Part shown: one piece after another, positions 1-10,615 of the stretch
How positions within the stretch are numbered: the stretch's first letter is position 1
How the letters are laid out: each line of letters begins with the position of its first letter
Assembly: GCA_018257865.1 (NCBI GenBank)
Contig: JAEUBA010000234.1
Location: forward strand, 1-20,047
Length of the DNA: 20,047 bases
From: Stereocaulon alpinum
Taxonomy: Eukaryota; Ascomycota; Lecanoromycetes; Lecanorales; Stereocaulaceae
Direction: 5' to 3'
Notes under the pieces: generated by a model
The model's database searches: none
What the model was told of the DNA's origin: nothing
What the model saw: only the letters and a program-made list of their open reading frames with translations
Made by a program: the position numbers and the translations under genes

Positions 1-1738
1 TCTTTTATATCTTTATTTTTAAGAAGTAGTACTATTACTATATCCTTCTTCCTCTATATATTATACTATAGTATTTTTAGGTAGGGTATATTCCTTATTA
101 GGTAAGGGCCGCTTAGACGTTCTTCTATATTTAGGTAGTCTTAGTAGTCTTTACTACTCCTAAAGTCTATTTAAGGGTATTCGTTAGACTAATCCTCTCT
201 ATAGATAGGGGCTATTACCCTTATTCTACTTTAGAGAAGGTTATTAGTTATCCCCTCTTTACTACCTCTCTAATTCCTTTCTAGGGCTTATCTATTATAT
301 CCTCTAAGGCCTTCCTCTTCCCTTTAGAGATTACTTTATACTACCCTTTTAGGCTAGTCCTTCCTAGTATCGCTAGTATAGGCCCTATTAGGTATTACTT
401 TAGGGTCTCTTTAAAGTATTTTAGCTTACGCTTAATTCTCTACCTAGCCTTAGTATTCTCCTTCTATTAGATTAAGTAGGTTTTACTTTATATTAGGTAC
501 TCCCCTTTATATACTACGTACTTAGGCTTACTACTAGCTCTTTCTATATAATTATTAGTTATATAGTTTTAGGCGTATATCCTATAGTAGGTAAGGTATT
601 TATACGCCTTAGTAATATATCCGTACCTATAGTAGTTAAAGTATTACTTAGGGGTAGCTTCTCTCTCCTAGTAATTATAGAAGAGGAGGCTATTCTCTAC
701 TACTATCCCCTTTATAATAAGCTAGTTCGCCGCCTCTAAGCTTAGGACCTTAATTATTAGTATAGAGAATCTCTTCTCCCTCTTAAGTATATCTAGCTTT
801 AATATAAATATAGACTATTCAGCCTTTATTATCTCTAACTTTAGGTAGAGCTTCCTATTATCTTTCCTTAAGGTTTTAAAGATCCCCTATTAGTCCTTTA
901 TATCTATTATCTTTTCTACTCTATAGATCGCTACTATTACTATCTTTTAGAGGACTCTTATTAACCTATAGAGTCTCCTTACCTACCTATTATCCTTCTC
1001 TAACTCCTCCCTAGCTTTTACTAAGGCTATCTAAAGAATAATATCCCCCTTTATAATCCTCCTTACTATAATAATCTCCCTAGCTACTCCCTCTACTCCC
1101 CTAAATATTTATACTAGTTAGGGAAGAGTCGCTATAGCTATCTATATCTTTTCGCTAGTATTATTAATCCTAACCGTTATCTACTTCGCTTTCTTAATAT
1201 CTTCTACCCTAGGTATAGCTAAGTAGATAGTATTTTAGCCCCTTTAGGCTATATAGGCTATATCCGCCTAGCTATTATTTACCCTTTTAGTTAGGTAGTC
1301 TTTACGCGTTAGTTAGCTACGGTACTCCTTTATAGTATATCTTTTAGTAGTATTCTCCTATATATACTCTATAATTCTTTCTACTATATTTTAGAAGAAG
1401 CCCTATATAGTCTTATTTATATTTACTTATAGTATCCCCTAAACCTTCTCTATAAACTTTAGTAGCGCCTATTCTATAGCCTTTATATACTATATTCTTT
1501 CTTTAATTTTTTCCCTACCTTAAGAGCCTTATAGATCTTTAATAGGTTTCTACTATTATTACTATCGCCTTATTATCGCGTTAGGATATGTTCTTTATCT
1601 ACCTTTACTACTAATACCTCCCTTCTCTCCTCCCCCCCTATCTTATATTATTTTGCTAGGTTCGTAACCTAGTGTGATCGCTCGTCTAGCCTAGTAGGCC
1701 TACTCGCCCGTCGTACTCGTTATCGTCGCTATTAGATA
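1..1738 (-). mobile_element. Tad1-like LINE, copy A (5' part, runs off window)
   Basis: This is the 5' portion of a non-LTR retrotransposon on the minus strand. It aligns to the reverse complement of LINE copy C: window position x corresponds to position 14246 minus x in copy C, and this offset holds at both ends checked (1 and 1732), so there is no net indel over about 1.7 kb. The differences are nearly all C-to-T or G-to-A. Homology stops about 6 bp upstream of the ORF1 start codon. The 3' part lies to the left of the window, so its full length cannot be judged. The copy is heavily RIP-mutated and cannot code for protein. Confidence 0.9.
98..1732 (-). pseudogene. LINE ORF1 (gag-like, zinc-knuckle) pseudogene, copy A
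   Basis: This is the relic of ORF1, the nucleic-acid-binding, gag-like protein of a Tad1-type LINE that would coat the element RNA. The frame is defined by alignment to copy C, where a recognisable N-terminus and three CCHC knuckles are present. Here the start codon has become ATA (TAT on the plus strand at 1730-1732), and many glutamine and tryptophan codons are stops. The region matching the CCHC cluster lies at about 478-643. The first part of ORF2 follows on its 3' side, at 1-98. Identification is by homology inside the window; the translated relic alone would be hard to recognise. Confidence 0.8.
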
Positions 1739-1765
1739 TTTATTAAGTTAGTAGACTATAACTTC

Positions 1766-3588
1766 AAAATTTATCTACTTATACTTATATTATATAAGGT
1801 TCTATTTATTAGGTTATATACTAGCTCCTAAATTACTAATACGTCTATATCTTTTATATCTTTATTTTTAAGAAGTAGTATTATTATTATATCCTTCTTC
1901 CTCTATATATTATATTATAGTATTTTTAGGTAGGGTATATCCCTTATTAGGTAAGGGCCGCTTAGACGTTCTCCTATATTTAGGTAGTCTTAGTAGTCTT
2001 TACTACTCCTAAAGTCTACCTAAGGGTATTTATTAGACTAATCCTCTCTATAAATAGGGGCTATTACCCTTACTCTACCCTAAAGAGGGTTATTAGTTAT
2101 CCCCTCTTCGCTATCTCCCTAATTCCTTTCTAAGGCTTATCTATTATATCCTCTAAGGCCTTCCTCTTCCCTTTAGAGATTACTTTATACTACCCTTTTA
2201 GGCTAATTCTTTTTAGTATTACTAGCGTAGGCCCTACTAAGTATTATTTTAGGGTCTCTTTAAAGTATTTCGGCTTATACTTAATTCTCTACCTAGCCTT
2301 AGTATTCTCCTTTTATTAAATTAAGTAGGTTTTACTCTATACTAAGTACTCCTCTTTATATACTATATACTTAAGCTTACTACTAACTCTTTCTATATAA
2401 TTATTAGTTATATAGTTTTAGGCGTATATCCTATAGTAGGTAGGGTATTTATATACCTTAGTAATATATCTATACCTATAGTAGTTAAAGTACTACTTAG
2501 GGGTAACCTCTCTTTTCTAGTAATTATAGAAGAGGAGGCTATTCTTTACTACTATTCCTTCTATAATAAGTCGGTTCGCTTAAGTACTTCTAGGCTTAGG
2601 ACCTTAATTATTATTATAAAGAACCTCTTCTCCCTCCTAAGTATATCTAGCTTTAACGTAAATATAGGCTACTTAGCCTTTATTATCTCTAACTCTAAGT
2701 AGAGCTTTCTATTATCTTTCTTTAGAGTTTTAAAGACTCTCTATTAATCCTTTATATTTATTATCTTTTCTATTCTATAGACCGCTACTATTACTATCTT
2801 CTAAAGTACTCTTATTAACCTATAGAGTCTCCTTACCTACTTATTATCCTTTTCTAGCTTTTCCCTAGCCTTTACTAAGGCTATTTAGAGAATAATATCC
2901 CCCCCTATAGTCCTCCTTACTATAATAATCTCCTTAATCGCCCCTCCTACTCCTCTAAATATTTATACTAGTTAGGGGAGGGTTATTATAGCTATCTATA
3001 TCTTTTCGCTATTATTATTAATCCTAACTATTATCTACTTCGCTTTCTTAATATCTTCCGCCTTAGGTATAGCTAGGTAGATAGTATTCTAGCCCCCTTA
3101 AGCTATATAGGCTACGTCCGCCTAGCTATTATTTACCCTTCTAGTTAGGTAGTCTTTATACGTTAATTAGCTACGGTATTCCTTTATAGTATATCTCTTA
3201 GCTATATTCTCCTATATATACTCCGTAATCCTTTTTACTATATTTTAGAAGAAGCTTTATATAGTCTTATTTATATTTACTTATAATATCCTCTAGACCT
3301 TCTCTATAAACTTTAGTAGCGCCTACTCCGTAGCCTTTATATACTACGCTCTTTTATTAGTTCTTTCTCTACCTTAAGGGCCCTATAATTCTTTAGTAGG
3401 CTTCTACTACTATCGCTATTACTCTATTATTATATTAGGATATATACCCTATCTACCTTCGCTACTAATAACCCCCTTCTCTCTTCCCCCTCTATCTTAT
3501 ATTATTTTACTAGGTTTATAACCTAGTATAATCGCTCGTCTAGCTTAGTAGGCCTATTCGCTCGTTATACTTATCGTCGTCGCTATCG
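1766..3588 (-). mobile_element. Tad1-like LINE, copy B (3'-truncated)
   Basis: This is a second minus-strand copy of the same LINE, head to tail with copy A and separated from its 5' end by about 27 bp (1739-1765). It carries ORF1 and roughly the first 180 bp of ORF2, and homology to copy C ends abruptly at about 1766 (equivalent to about 14329 in copy C). The alignment offset changes by 5 bp along its length, with the visible difference near 2575-2605, so it has at least one small indel. Losing the 3' end is unlike normal LINE integration, which truncates the 5' end, so a later deletion or recombination is likely. It is heavily RIP-mutated. Confidence 0.88.
1947..3586 (-). pseudogene. LINE ORF1 pseudogene, copy B
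   Basis: This is the ORF1 relic of copy B. The start codon is ATA (plus-strand TAT at 3584-3586) in place of the ATG kept by copy C. The zinc-knuckle region maps to about 2335-2500. Numerous in-frame stops derive from CAA/CAG/TGG codons. A small difference near 2575-2605 also shifts the frame relative to copies A and C. It has no coding capacity; the ancestral role was RNA binding in the LINE ribonucleoprotein. Confidence 0.78.
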
Positions 3589-3606
3589 AATTATAAGAAA
3601 GGATCT

Positions 3607-3738
3607 TTATATAATATAAGTTTAATATAGTTATTTAACCGATTTAAGTATATACTAGTTCTAAAACGCTATTAATACTAGAATATAACCGTTCTAAAAC
3701 TATAAGAACTATTAATAATTTTATAACTATTAGATAAC
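3607..3738. repeat. 132-bp dispersed repeat, left copy
   Basis: This stretch is almost identical to 9830-9962, about 6.2 kb away, apart from a few bases at its left end. Both copies are followed directly by telomere-like CCCTAA-type repeats. I first read the pair as LTRs of the intervening Ty3/gypsy element, but that element has its own 5' LTR at 4367 and its own polypurine tract and 3' LTR start at 11108-11144. The repeat is therefore better read as part of the separate insert family described at 9801-10890. No coding capacity is visible. Confidence 0.8.
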
Positions 3739-3767
3739 CCTAACCCTAACTATAACCCTAACTATAA
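3736..3767. repeat. Telomere-like (CCCTAA) repeat tract, left
   Basis: This short tract has two adjacent canonical CCCTAA units followed by a 12-bp variant unit (CCCTAACTATAA). It directly follows the 132-bp repeat. The same arrangement, with more 12-bp units, occurs at 9971-10020, so it is part of a dispersed repeat rather than a chromosome end. Confidence 0.75.
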
Positions 3768-4366
3768 TATATACTTAAAATAGAAGCTTTCTATAGAGAC
3801 CTAACTTAGTTAAGTACTTCTACCTAAAGACTAAGGTATACTTTATCTAAATACGATCTTACTAAGTATAGGTAAAAGCTAGCTTACTTCTATTTATCTT
3901 CTATACTAATAGACTAGAAGATCTATATACTTTATTACCTATATCTATCTCCTACTAATATACTATATACTACTTGTATTTTACTCCTTATTAATATATA
4001 TAAGTAGTAAGTAATAAGCTATTAGATAAATATATTATAAGTAGTATCCTTCTATAAATAGGTTTCTTCCTTAGTAAGATATTATTAGTTATTCCTCCTC
4101 TACCTCTAGTATATTATTACTATTACTTCTATTAATACTAGTATTATCGTTAGTATTATTACTACCGCGAGATATTAGAGATAGGCTAGATTTAGAGGTA
4201 CTATTATTACCTATTAGAGGAATATCGCTACTAGGATTATCGTCCCTATCTAATTTTAAAATTAACGCGTTAGAATCGTTATTAATATTAAACCTAGGAG
4301 CTTATTTATATTAAATACTACGGGGGATATTCCTTTCTAAGTAGTTATTAAGACTTAGGTAGAAAC
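3768..4366. other. Unidentified AT-rich, RIP-like sequence
   Basis: This is about 600 bp between the telomere-like tract and the gypsy 5' LTR. Both strands are rich in TpA and in stop codons. On the minus strand, 4050-4260 reads as a Ser/Asn-rich stretch followed by a Glu run and a hydrophobic stretch, which could be the relic of a protein, but I could not match it to a family. It is probably another RIP-mutated repeat into which the gypsy element inserted. Confidence 0.4.
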
Positions 4367-4650
4367 TATTACGTATATATATATAGGTATCGCTACTTAC
4401 TAGTATCTATATATTATAGCCTATATCCGACTCGGACTAGGTCCGGTTCGACTTATATCCGACTCGGCTAGGTCTAACGCTAGGCTCCTTTAGCCTTAGC
4501 GCCTACTAAGCTACGTCCCTAATATATTATATACGCGCTCTATATATATAGCTTTCCTTCCTTACTTTAGTTCTTCTAGTTAAATACTATCTATATCGAC
4601 TTACTCTATATAATCACCTAATATCAGAACTAAACTCTACTTACTTTAAC
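4367..4650 (+). repeat. Ty3/gypsy 5' LTR (right edge approximate)
   Basis: The left edge is set by a shared 23-bp match (TATTACG, a TA-rich run, then GGTA) with 11122-11144, just after the polypurine tract. The first bases were probably TGTTACG before RIP. A TATA-like run lies at about 4540-4552, followed by pyrimidine-rich sequence, a plausible LTR promoter. A CpG-rich motif of about 21 bp is directly repeated at 4422-4443 and 4454-4474. The right edge is a guess: a TAGCAG-containing stretch near 4643 could be a mutated tRNA primer-binding site, and no complete 3' LTR exists in the window for comparison. Confidence 0.6.
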
Positions 4651-4741
4651 TTATAGCAGTTATAATAGCGAGCTTAATTAAGTAACTACCCTAACCTAAC
4701 GTTAGTATTAAGTCTAGTACTCTATAATACTAATTTTAAAA

Positions 4742-6124
4742 TCCCTTATAACCGCCTTACTACCGCCTTATACTAGTACTATAATAGACGATAGGAATAC
4801 TATTAAGTAGCAGTTAAAAAATCTAATAGAAGATTAACGCGTAAGACGATATATTTTAAGAAATATAAAGAAGTATAGACGGACGTCTCTGTTATTAAAG
4901 GACGCCCTATAAGAGGCTGAAGAAGCTATATCTATATAGGAAATAGTAAGTACTATCTAGTTAGAATATTAGATAGTATTAGAGCCCGAAGCGGTACTAA
5001 ATATACTAAATAATCTACGACGCGAGCGAGATACGTTATTATAGATAGTAGAAGAATTAGAAGTAGTAGACGTATAACGTAAAGTAGTAGTATAGTCTAC
5101 TTAAACTAACTAAGTAAAGGTATTAACCCTAGACGAAGAAAATATAGCCCTATAGGACTAATTAGAGGTAATAAGAAGTAATATCTAGTAGTTAGATAAG
5201 GTTCTCTACTTAGAAAGAGAATAATACTAAGTTAATAAGCTACCTCTCCTACTACCCTATAATATAACTCCTAATATAACTATATTAATAGGAGTTTAAT
5301 GAAGTATATATTACCTAGATCCGCTAATCCTTACTAACGGGAAAGACCTAGAATTCGAAGGTTAGATATAAGATATCTAAGATAAGCTGGATATAAATAA
5401 AGACTACTTTACTACTAAGGTAGAGAAAGCTAAATATATTATTAGACGTACTAAGGCTAAGGTAAAAGCAGCGATTACCTTATACTATATTAATAATCTA
5501 GAATATTTCTAGACCCTAGTAATAGTTATTAGGCTACTTACTAGCCTATTTAGTAACTTAGATAAGGAGAATTACTACCGCTAAGAATAGAATTATCTCT
5601 ATTAGCGAGCTAATATATCCTTCTCTAACTTTTTTATAAAGGTACGTAAGCTAGCTAGCTACCTAAATTACTCTAATAAGTCTATAATAGATTATCTAAA
5701 GGATAAGAGTAACTTATAACTAAGGGAAGCACTTACTATATATCCTACTAAATTTAGGACCGTTAAGGAGCTCCGTATCTATATATAATAAGTAGATAAC
5801 TTAGTAGCGGTACTATATATAGACTATAATCGCTAGATATAGGCTTAAGAAGTAAGGATAAATTGCTAAGCGAACTAAGCTACTATTACCGCTATAGCTA
5901 CCGCTACTACTACTATAGTAGTAGCGAAGCGTCTAAATACGCCTTTTACTCTATACCGCTTATTATCGCCTAGTTACCGCCTATCTCCTAGGCCTCTTAC
6001 CGAAATTACGTATTTTAAGTATAGAAAGAAAGGATATTTTATAGCTATATATACTTATCTAGCTTCTATTATATACGAAATATTAACTACGGAGTAAGTC
6101 TTACCGCCGTAGAGTAATAACTAA
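4742..6124 (+). pseudogene. Ty3/gypsy gag pseudogene
   Basis: This is the relic of the structural Gag polyprotein that forms the retrotransposon particle and binds its RNA. It reads in frame 2. The N-terminal third is Glu/Leu-rich and could form a coiled coil (about 4877-5220). The middle has a capsid-like stretch resembling fungal gypsy gags, including a Leu-Glu-Phe-Glu-Gly run near 5350. Near the C-terminus, 6011-6052 has the spacing of a CCHC zinc knuckle (C-x2-C-x4-H-x4-C), but all four ligand codons are now TAT (Tyr), as RIP would produce from TGT and CAT. There are many in-frame stops. Start and end are approximate because no initiator ATG survives and real stops cannot be told from RIP stops. 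Confidence 0.75.
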
Positions 6125-6129
6125 TTAGG

Positions 6130-9100
6130 AAATATATCGCCCTTAATATAGATATATTAAGCAGCGATATTCTAATTTCGTCTTTTAGTTTTAATACTAA
6201 CCTATTTACTAGGTCCCTACTTACTATTACCTATACTCTATTTAGCTAGAAAAATAGATATACTATCTTAGCTCTACTAGATACCGGTACTACTAGATTT
6301 TTATTTATTAATAAAAAAGAAGCGTACTTTCTCTATAATAAATTAGGGATTACCCCTATACTAATTAGTTAACCCCGCCCCTTAAGAGGTTATAATAGGT
6401 AATTAGCACCTAACCTAATTACCTATATAATATTCCTATCCTTAGATATTAACGGACGTATTAAATTAATAATTCTAATACTTATTATTAAGCTAGGAAA
6501 TTATAAGATAATATTAGGTAAGCTATAGATAAATACTAATAACGTCTTACTTAATATAAGCTACGATAAGTTTATATTCCCTAACTATATTATTCCGCTA
6601 GTACTACTAGTATAGCTAGTACTACTAAAGCGGTTAGCCCTCCTAATAAAAGAGGTTACTCCGGTGAAAATCCTTTAATAGCTACTATAGGTAATAACTT
6701 CCTCTACTAAAATCGTAATACTACTAAAGATACTAGTTATATTAAAGTCGACTCCGCTAAATATCGCGCCTATTAGCGCTAACGCCTACTATAAATAGGT
6801 TTCTTAATAGGTAAAGGGGCGCAGAGCTTAATACTTTTTACTAATAACATTATAAATTAATAAGGCCCTATAGGCCGAATCTAATAATTAGCCTATAAAT
6901 ATTAATAAGATATCCGCCTAGACTAGTAATAATATCTAAGAGAAGCTACTAATAGAATACTATAACTTTCTTAATATATTTAACCGAATAAAAGCTAATA
7001 TCCTACCCCCTTACCGCCTATATAACTATAAAATCTAATTAGAAGGCGATAAACGTCCCCTATATAGTCGAATCTACCTAATATTAGGTAAAAAGCTTTA
7101 GAAAGTAAGGGAATACTTAGAGGAGAACTTAGAAAAGGGCTTTATTAGTCTTAGTATAGCTTTATATACGTTACTAGTCCTATTCGTACTAAAACTAAAT
7201 AGGAGCCTGCGTTTCTACGTTAACTACCGAAAACTAAACGCGATTACCTAAAGAAATCGCTACCTAATTCCGCTAATTAACGAGACCCTCGCTAGGGTAA
7301 TAGGATCTAAATATCTTACTAAACTTAATATTATTATTATATTTAATAAGCTATATATATACCCCGATAGCGAGGAATTAATAACTTTCGTTATATTAAT
7401 AGGGGCTTATAAGTATTACGTCTTACTATTTAGATTAACTAACGGTCTATCTAATTACTAATACTATATAAATAATATTCTTTTCGACTTTATTAATAAG
7501 TTTATCTAAGCGTACCTTAACGATATCCTTATTTATAGTAAGATAAAGAAGGAGTATACTACCTATATTTAGCTAGTACTAGCTAAGCTCCGTAAAGTAG
7601 GACTATAAGTAGATATCGAAAAGTACTAATTCTATATATAAGAAACAGCGTTCTTAGGGGTAATCTTATTAACTAATAGCCTAAAAATAGATCTAAAGAA
7701 GGTATAAGTAGTTATAGATTAGCTAGTACTAAAAATATTAAAATAAGTATAGGGCTTTATTAGCTTTTATAATTTCTACCGTCGCTTTATTAAAGACTTC
7801 TCGAAAATCGTGCGTCTAATAATAAGGCTAACTTATAAGGATATAGAATTTAACTAGTTAGCTAACTACTAGACGTTATTTAATACCCTTAAGTACTAAA
7901 TTACCTCCGTACTAATCCTATACTATTACGACCGTAGTAAGAAGGCAGTACTTAAGACTAATCTATTAGATTATATTAATAACAGCGTACTATTATAGGA
8001 ATATAATAGAATTCTATACTTAGTTATATTCTATAGTAAGAATATACTACTAGCGGAATATAATTACGAAATCTATAATAAGGAGTTATTAATAATTATT
8101 CGGTATCTAGAATACTAGCGACTAGAGTTAGAATTAACTAATATTCCGATAGAGGTAATTATAGATTATAAGGGGCTAGAGTACTTTATAAGTACTAAGG
8201 AACTCTCTTATTACTAAGTACGCTAGTCGGAGAAGCTCGCTAAATATAACTTTAAAATTAAGTACCGCCCTAGACGAACGAACGAACGTACTAACGCCCT
8301 AATATATATACTAGGATCTATACCTAAAAGCTAAGATAACGAGCGAGTTAAATACTAATAGTAAATAATTCTAACGCCTAACCGTCTTATTATCGCTAAA
8401 ATAGATAAAGACGGGAGTAAGAAGCTAATTTACTAGAAAGTATTAGATATAAATAGATTAGATAAGAAATACCTAAGCTACTATAAGATAATTTAAGAAG
8501 GTAGAACTAGAGGGATCTTACTACTATAGAATTACTCTACTACGGATAGTATAATATATAAGAACGGCTTACTATAGGTACCTAATAATAAGCGATTACT
8601 CGCGGAATTAATTAAGGAGATATATAAACCGCTACTATTAGGATACTTAGGTATAAACTATATAGTTAACCTATTACGTTATTACTACTACTAGCTAGGT
8701 ATATAAAAGGATATAATCTAATTCGTAAGGAATTATTATATATATTAGCGGTCTAAGGCGCTAAGGGATAAGTATAATAGGCTACTATATCCGCTACTAA
8801 TACTAATAAAGAGATAGTAAGATATTTCTATAGACTTTATTACTAAGTTACCTAAAGTAAACGGTTAAAATATAATCTTAATTATAGTAGATTATTTATT
8901 TAAGGAATATTACTACCTACTATATATAGCGCTAGACGAAGGAACGTCCGCTAAAGCTACTATAGGGTTATTAATTAAGGGTATCTTTAAACTATATAGA
9001 CTACTAAAGATAATTATCTTAGACTAAGGGCCGTAATTTATATTAGATATTTAGAAGGTATTTTATAAATAACTTAGTATTACTAGTAAGTTATTAATAG

Positions 9101-9800
9101 CTTTCTATCCCTAAACCGACGGCTAGACTAAGCGAGCGAATTAGGATATAGAACGGTAGTTATATACCTACTATAATTATATATAGGATAATTAGCTAAC
9201 TTAGCTATTAATAGTAGAATTTATAGATAATAACGCTATATCCGCTATAACCGGATTATTACCGTTCTTTACTAATAAGGGCTTTCACCCTTATATAAAT
9301 TTCGGGCTAGATACTAATACTACGACCTACTAATTAACGCGAGCAAGACTGTAAGCCGCGAAGGTAGATAATATTATAGGAATAATAGCGAGGATCTTAA
9401 AGTATATAAGGATTAAGGCAGAATTAGCTAGTAAGACTATAACTACGTAGGCTAATAAGTTAAGAAAAGACGTTATATATAAGGTTAGCGATCTAGTATT
9501 TTTATTAAGTTAGAATATTAAGACGGCGAGACCGTTAAAGAAATTAAATAATAAGATATTAGGGCTATTTAGAATTATTAGAAAGAAGGGCTACTCTTAT
9601 AAGCTAGAACTACTAGTAATAATAAAGACTAAAAAGGTTTTCTATACTAGCCTACTATAGAAGGCCGCTAAGAATCCTTTAGTAGGGTAGATAATAGCTC
9701 TACTACCGCCGATTATTATTAACGGTGCTAATAAGTATAAGGTTAATAATATTTTAGATAGTAAGCTAGTACGTAGTAAGGTTAAATACTGTATTAAGTA
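6130..9800 (+). pseudogene. Ty3/gypsy pol pseudogene, main part (PR-RT-RH-IN-chromodomain start)
   Basis: This is the polyprotein relic in frame 1. The aspartic protease core Asp-Thr-Gly is at 6280-6288. In RT, motif A has lost its Asp (AAT at 7327) and the catalytic Tyr-Leu-Asp-Asp box is now Tyr-Leu-Asn-Asp at 7513-7524. The RNase H Asp near 7960 is Asn. The integrase HHCC region begins at about 8641. In the DDE core, Asp is kept at 8833 and 9022, but the Glu 35 residues further on is Lys (9130-9132). A chromodomain begins at about 9736 and is cut after codon 9796. The start is approximate. The frame shift relative to gag (frame 2 to 1) fits -1 frameshifting, which is usual in such elements. 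The rest of the chromodomain is at 10891-11109. Confidence 0.88.
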
Positions 9801-9829
9801 CTATATAGACTCTTTACTAAGAATTAATC

Positions 9830-9962
9830 TTATTATAATATAAGTTTTATATAGTTATTTAACCGATTTAAGTATATACTAGTTCTAAAACGCTATTAAT
9901 ACTAGAATATAACCGTTCTAAAACTATAAGAACTATTAATAATTTTATAACTATTAGATAAC
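9830..9962. repeat. 132-bp dispersed repeat, right copy
   Basis: This is near-identical to 3607-3738. Retaining such high identity in a heavily RIP-mutated window suggests either that both copies were already CpA-free or that they are recent relative to each other. It lies inside the chromodomain insert and leads into the telomere-like tract. Confidence 0.8.
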
Positions 9963-9970
9963 GGTTATAT

Positions 9971-10020
9971 AACCCTAACTATAACCCTAACTATAACCCT
10001 AACTATAACCCTAACTATAA
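9971..10020. repeat. Telomere-like 12-bp repeat array
   Basis: This is about four tandem copies of CCCTAACTATAA, a canonical telomere unit alternating with a variant. It is inside the insert at 9801-10890, so it is interstitial and not a chromosome end. The change from CCCTAA to CTATAA is not simply RIP, because it needs a C-to-A change. Confidence 0.85.
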
Positions 10021-10021
10021 A

Positions 10022-10615
10022 GCAATATCCAGTAACTCTAGTAACTTCAGTAACTCTAGTAACTTTAGTAACTCCAGCAACTCTAGTAACTCCAGTAACT
10101 CCAGTAATATTAGTAGCACCTATAATATCTAGTAATATCAGCAGCACCTACAATATCCTATAATATCCTATAATACCTGCAATACCTACAACACCTGCAA
10201 TATCTAGTAATATTAGCAACACCTATAATATCCTATAATATCCTATAATATCCTATAATATTAGTAATACCTATAACACCTACAATATCTAGTAATATTA
10301 GTAACACCTGTAATATCCTATAATATCCTATAATATTAGCAATACCTATAACACCTATAATATCTAGTAATATTAGTAACACCTATAATATCCTATAATA
10401 TCCTATAATATCCTATAATATTAGTAACACCTATAATATCTAGTAATATCTAGTAATATTAGTAATACCTATAATATCCTATAATATCTAGCAATATCCT
10501 ATAATACCTATAATACCTTTAATATCTAGTAATATTAGCAGTACCTATAATACTAGTAATATTAGTAATATCTAGTAATATTAGTGATATCTAGTAGCAC
10601 TAGTAAGATTAGTAA
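10022..10615. repeat. Minisatellite, left arm
   Basis: Two sub-arrays are visible. The first (about 10026-10110) has units of about 9 bp resembling AGTAACTCC. The second (about 10111-10615) has 10-bp CCTATAATAT-type units mixed with CTAGTAATATTAG units. The second is the reverse complement of the arrays at 11440-11558 and 12052-12500. Occasional CA/TG-containing variants survive. An open frame crosses part of it on the minus strand but reads only repeated Val-Thr-Arg and Val-Ile, so it is not a gene. Confidence 0.9.

Noticed and set aside
3607..9962. The two 132-bp repeats as LTRs of the gypsy element
   Set aside because: The gypsy element has its own 5' LTR start at 4367 matching 11122-11144 next to a polypurine tract, and the right 132-bp copy lies inside an insert that splits the chromodomain.
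9971..10020. A chromosome end (true telomere)
   Set aside because: The tract is only about 50 bp, uses a 12-bp variant unit and is followed by more than 10 kb of other sequence. It is interstitial.
9965..10147. 60-codon open frame on the minus strand
   Set aside because: It reads only Val-Thr-Arg/Gly and Val-Ile repeats because it crosses the telomere-like tract and minisatellite. It shows no ribosome or promoter context and is simply a repeat free of stops.
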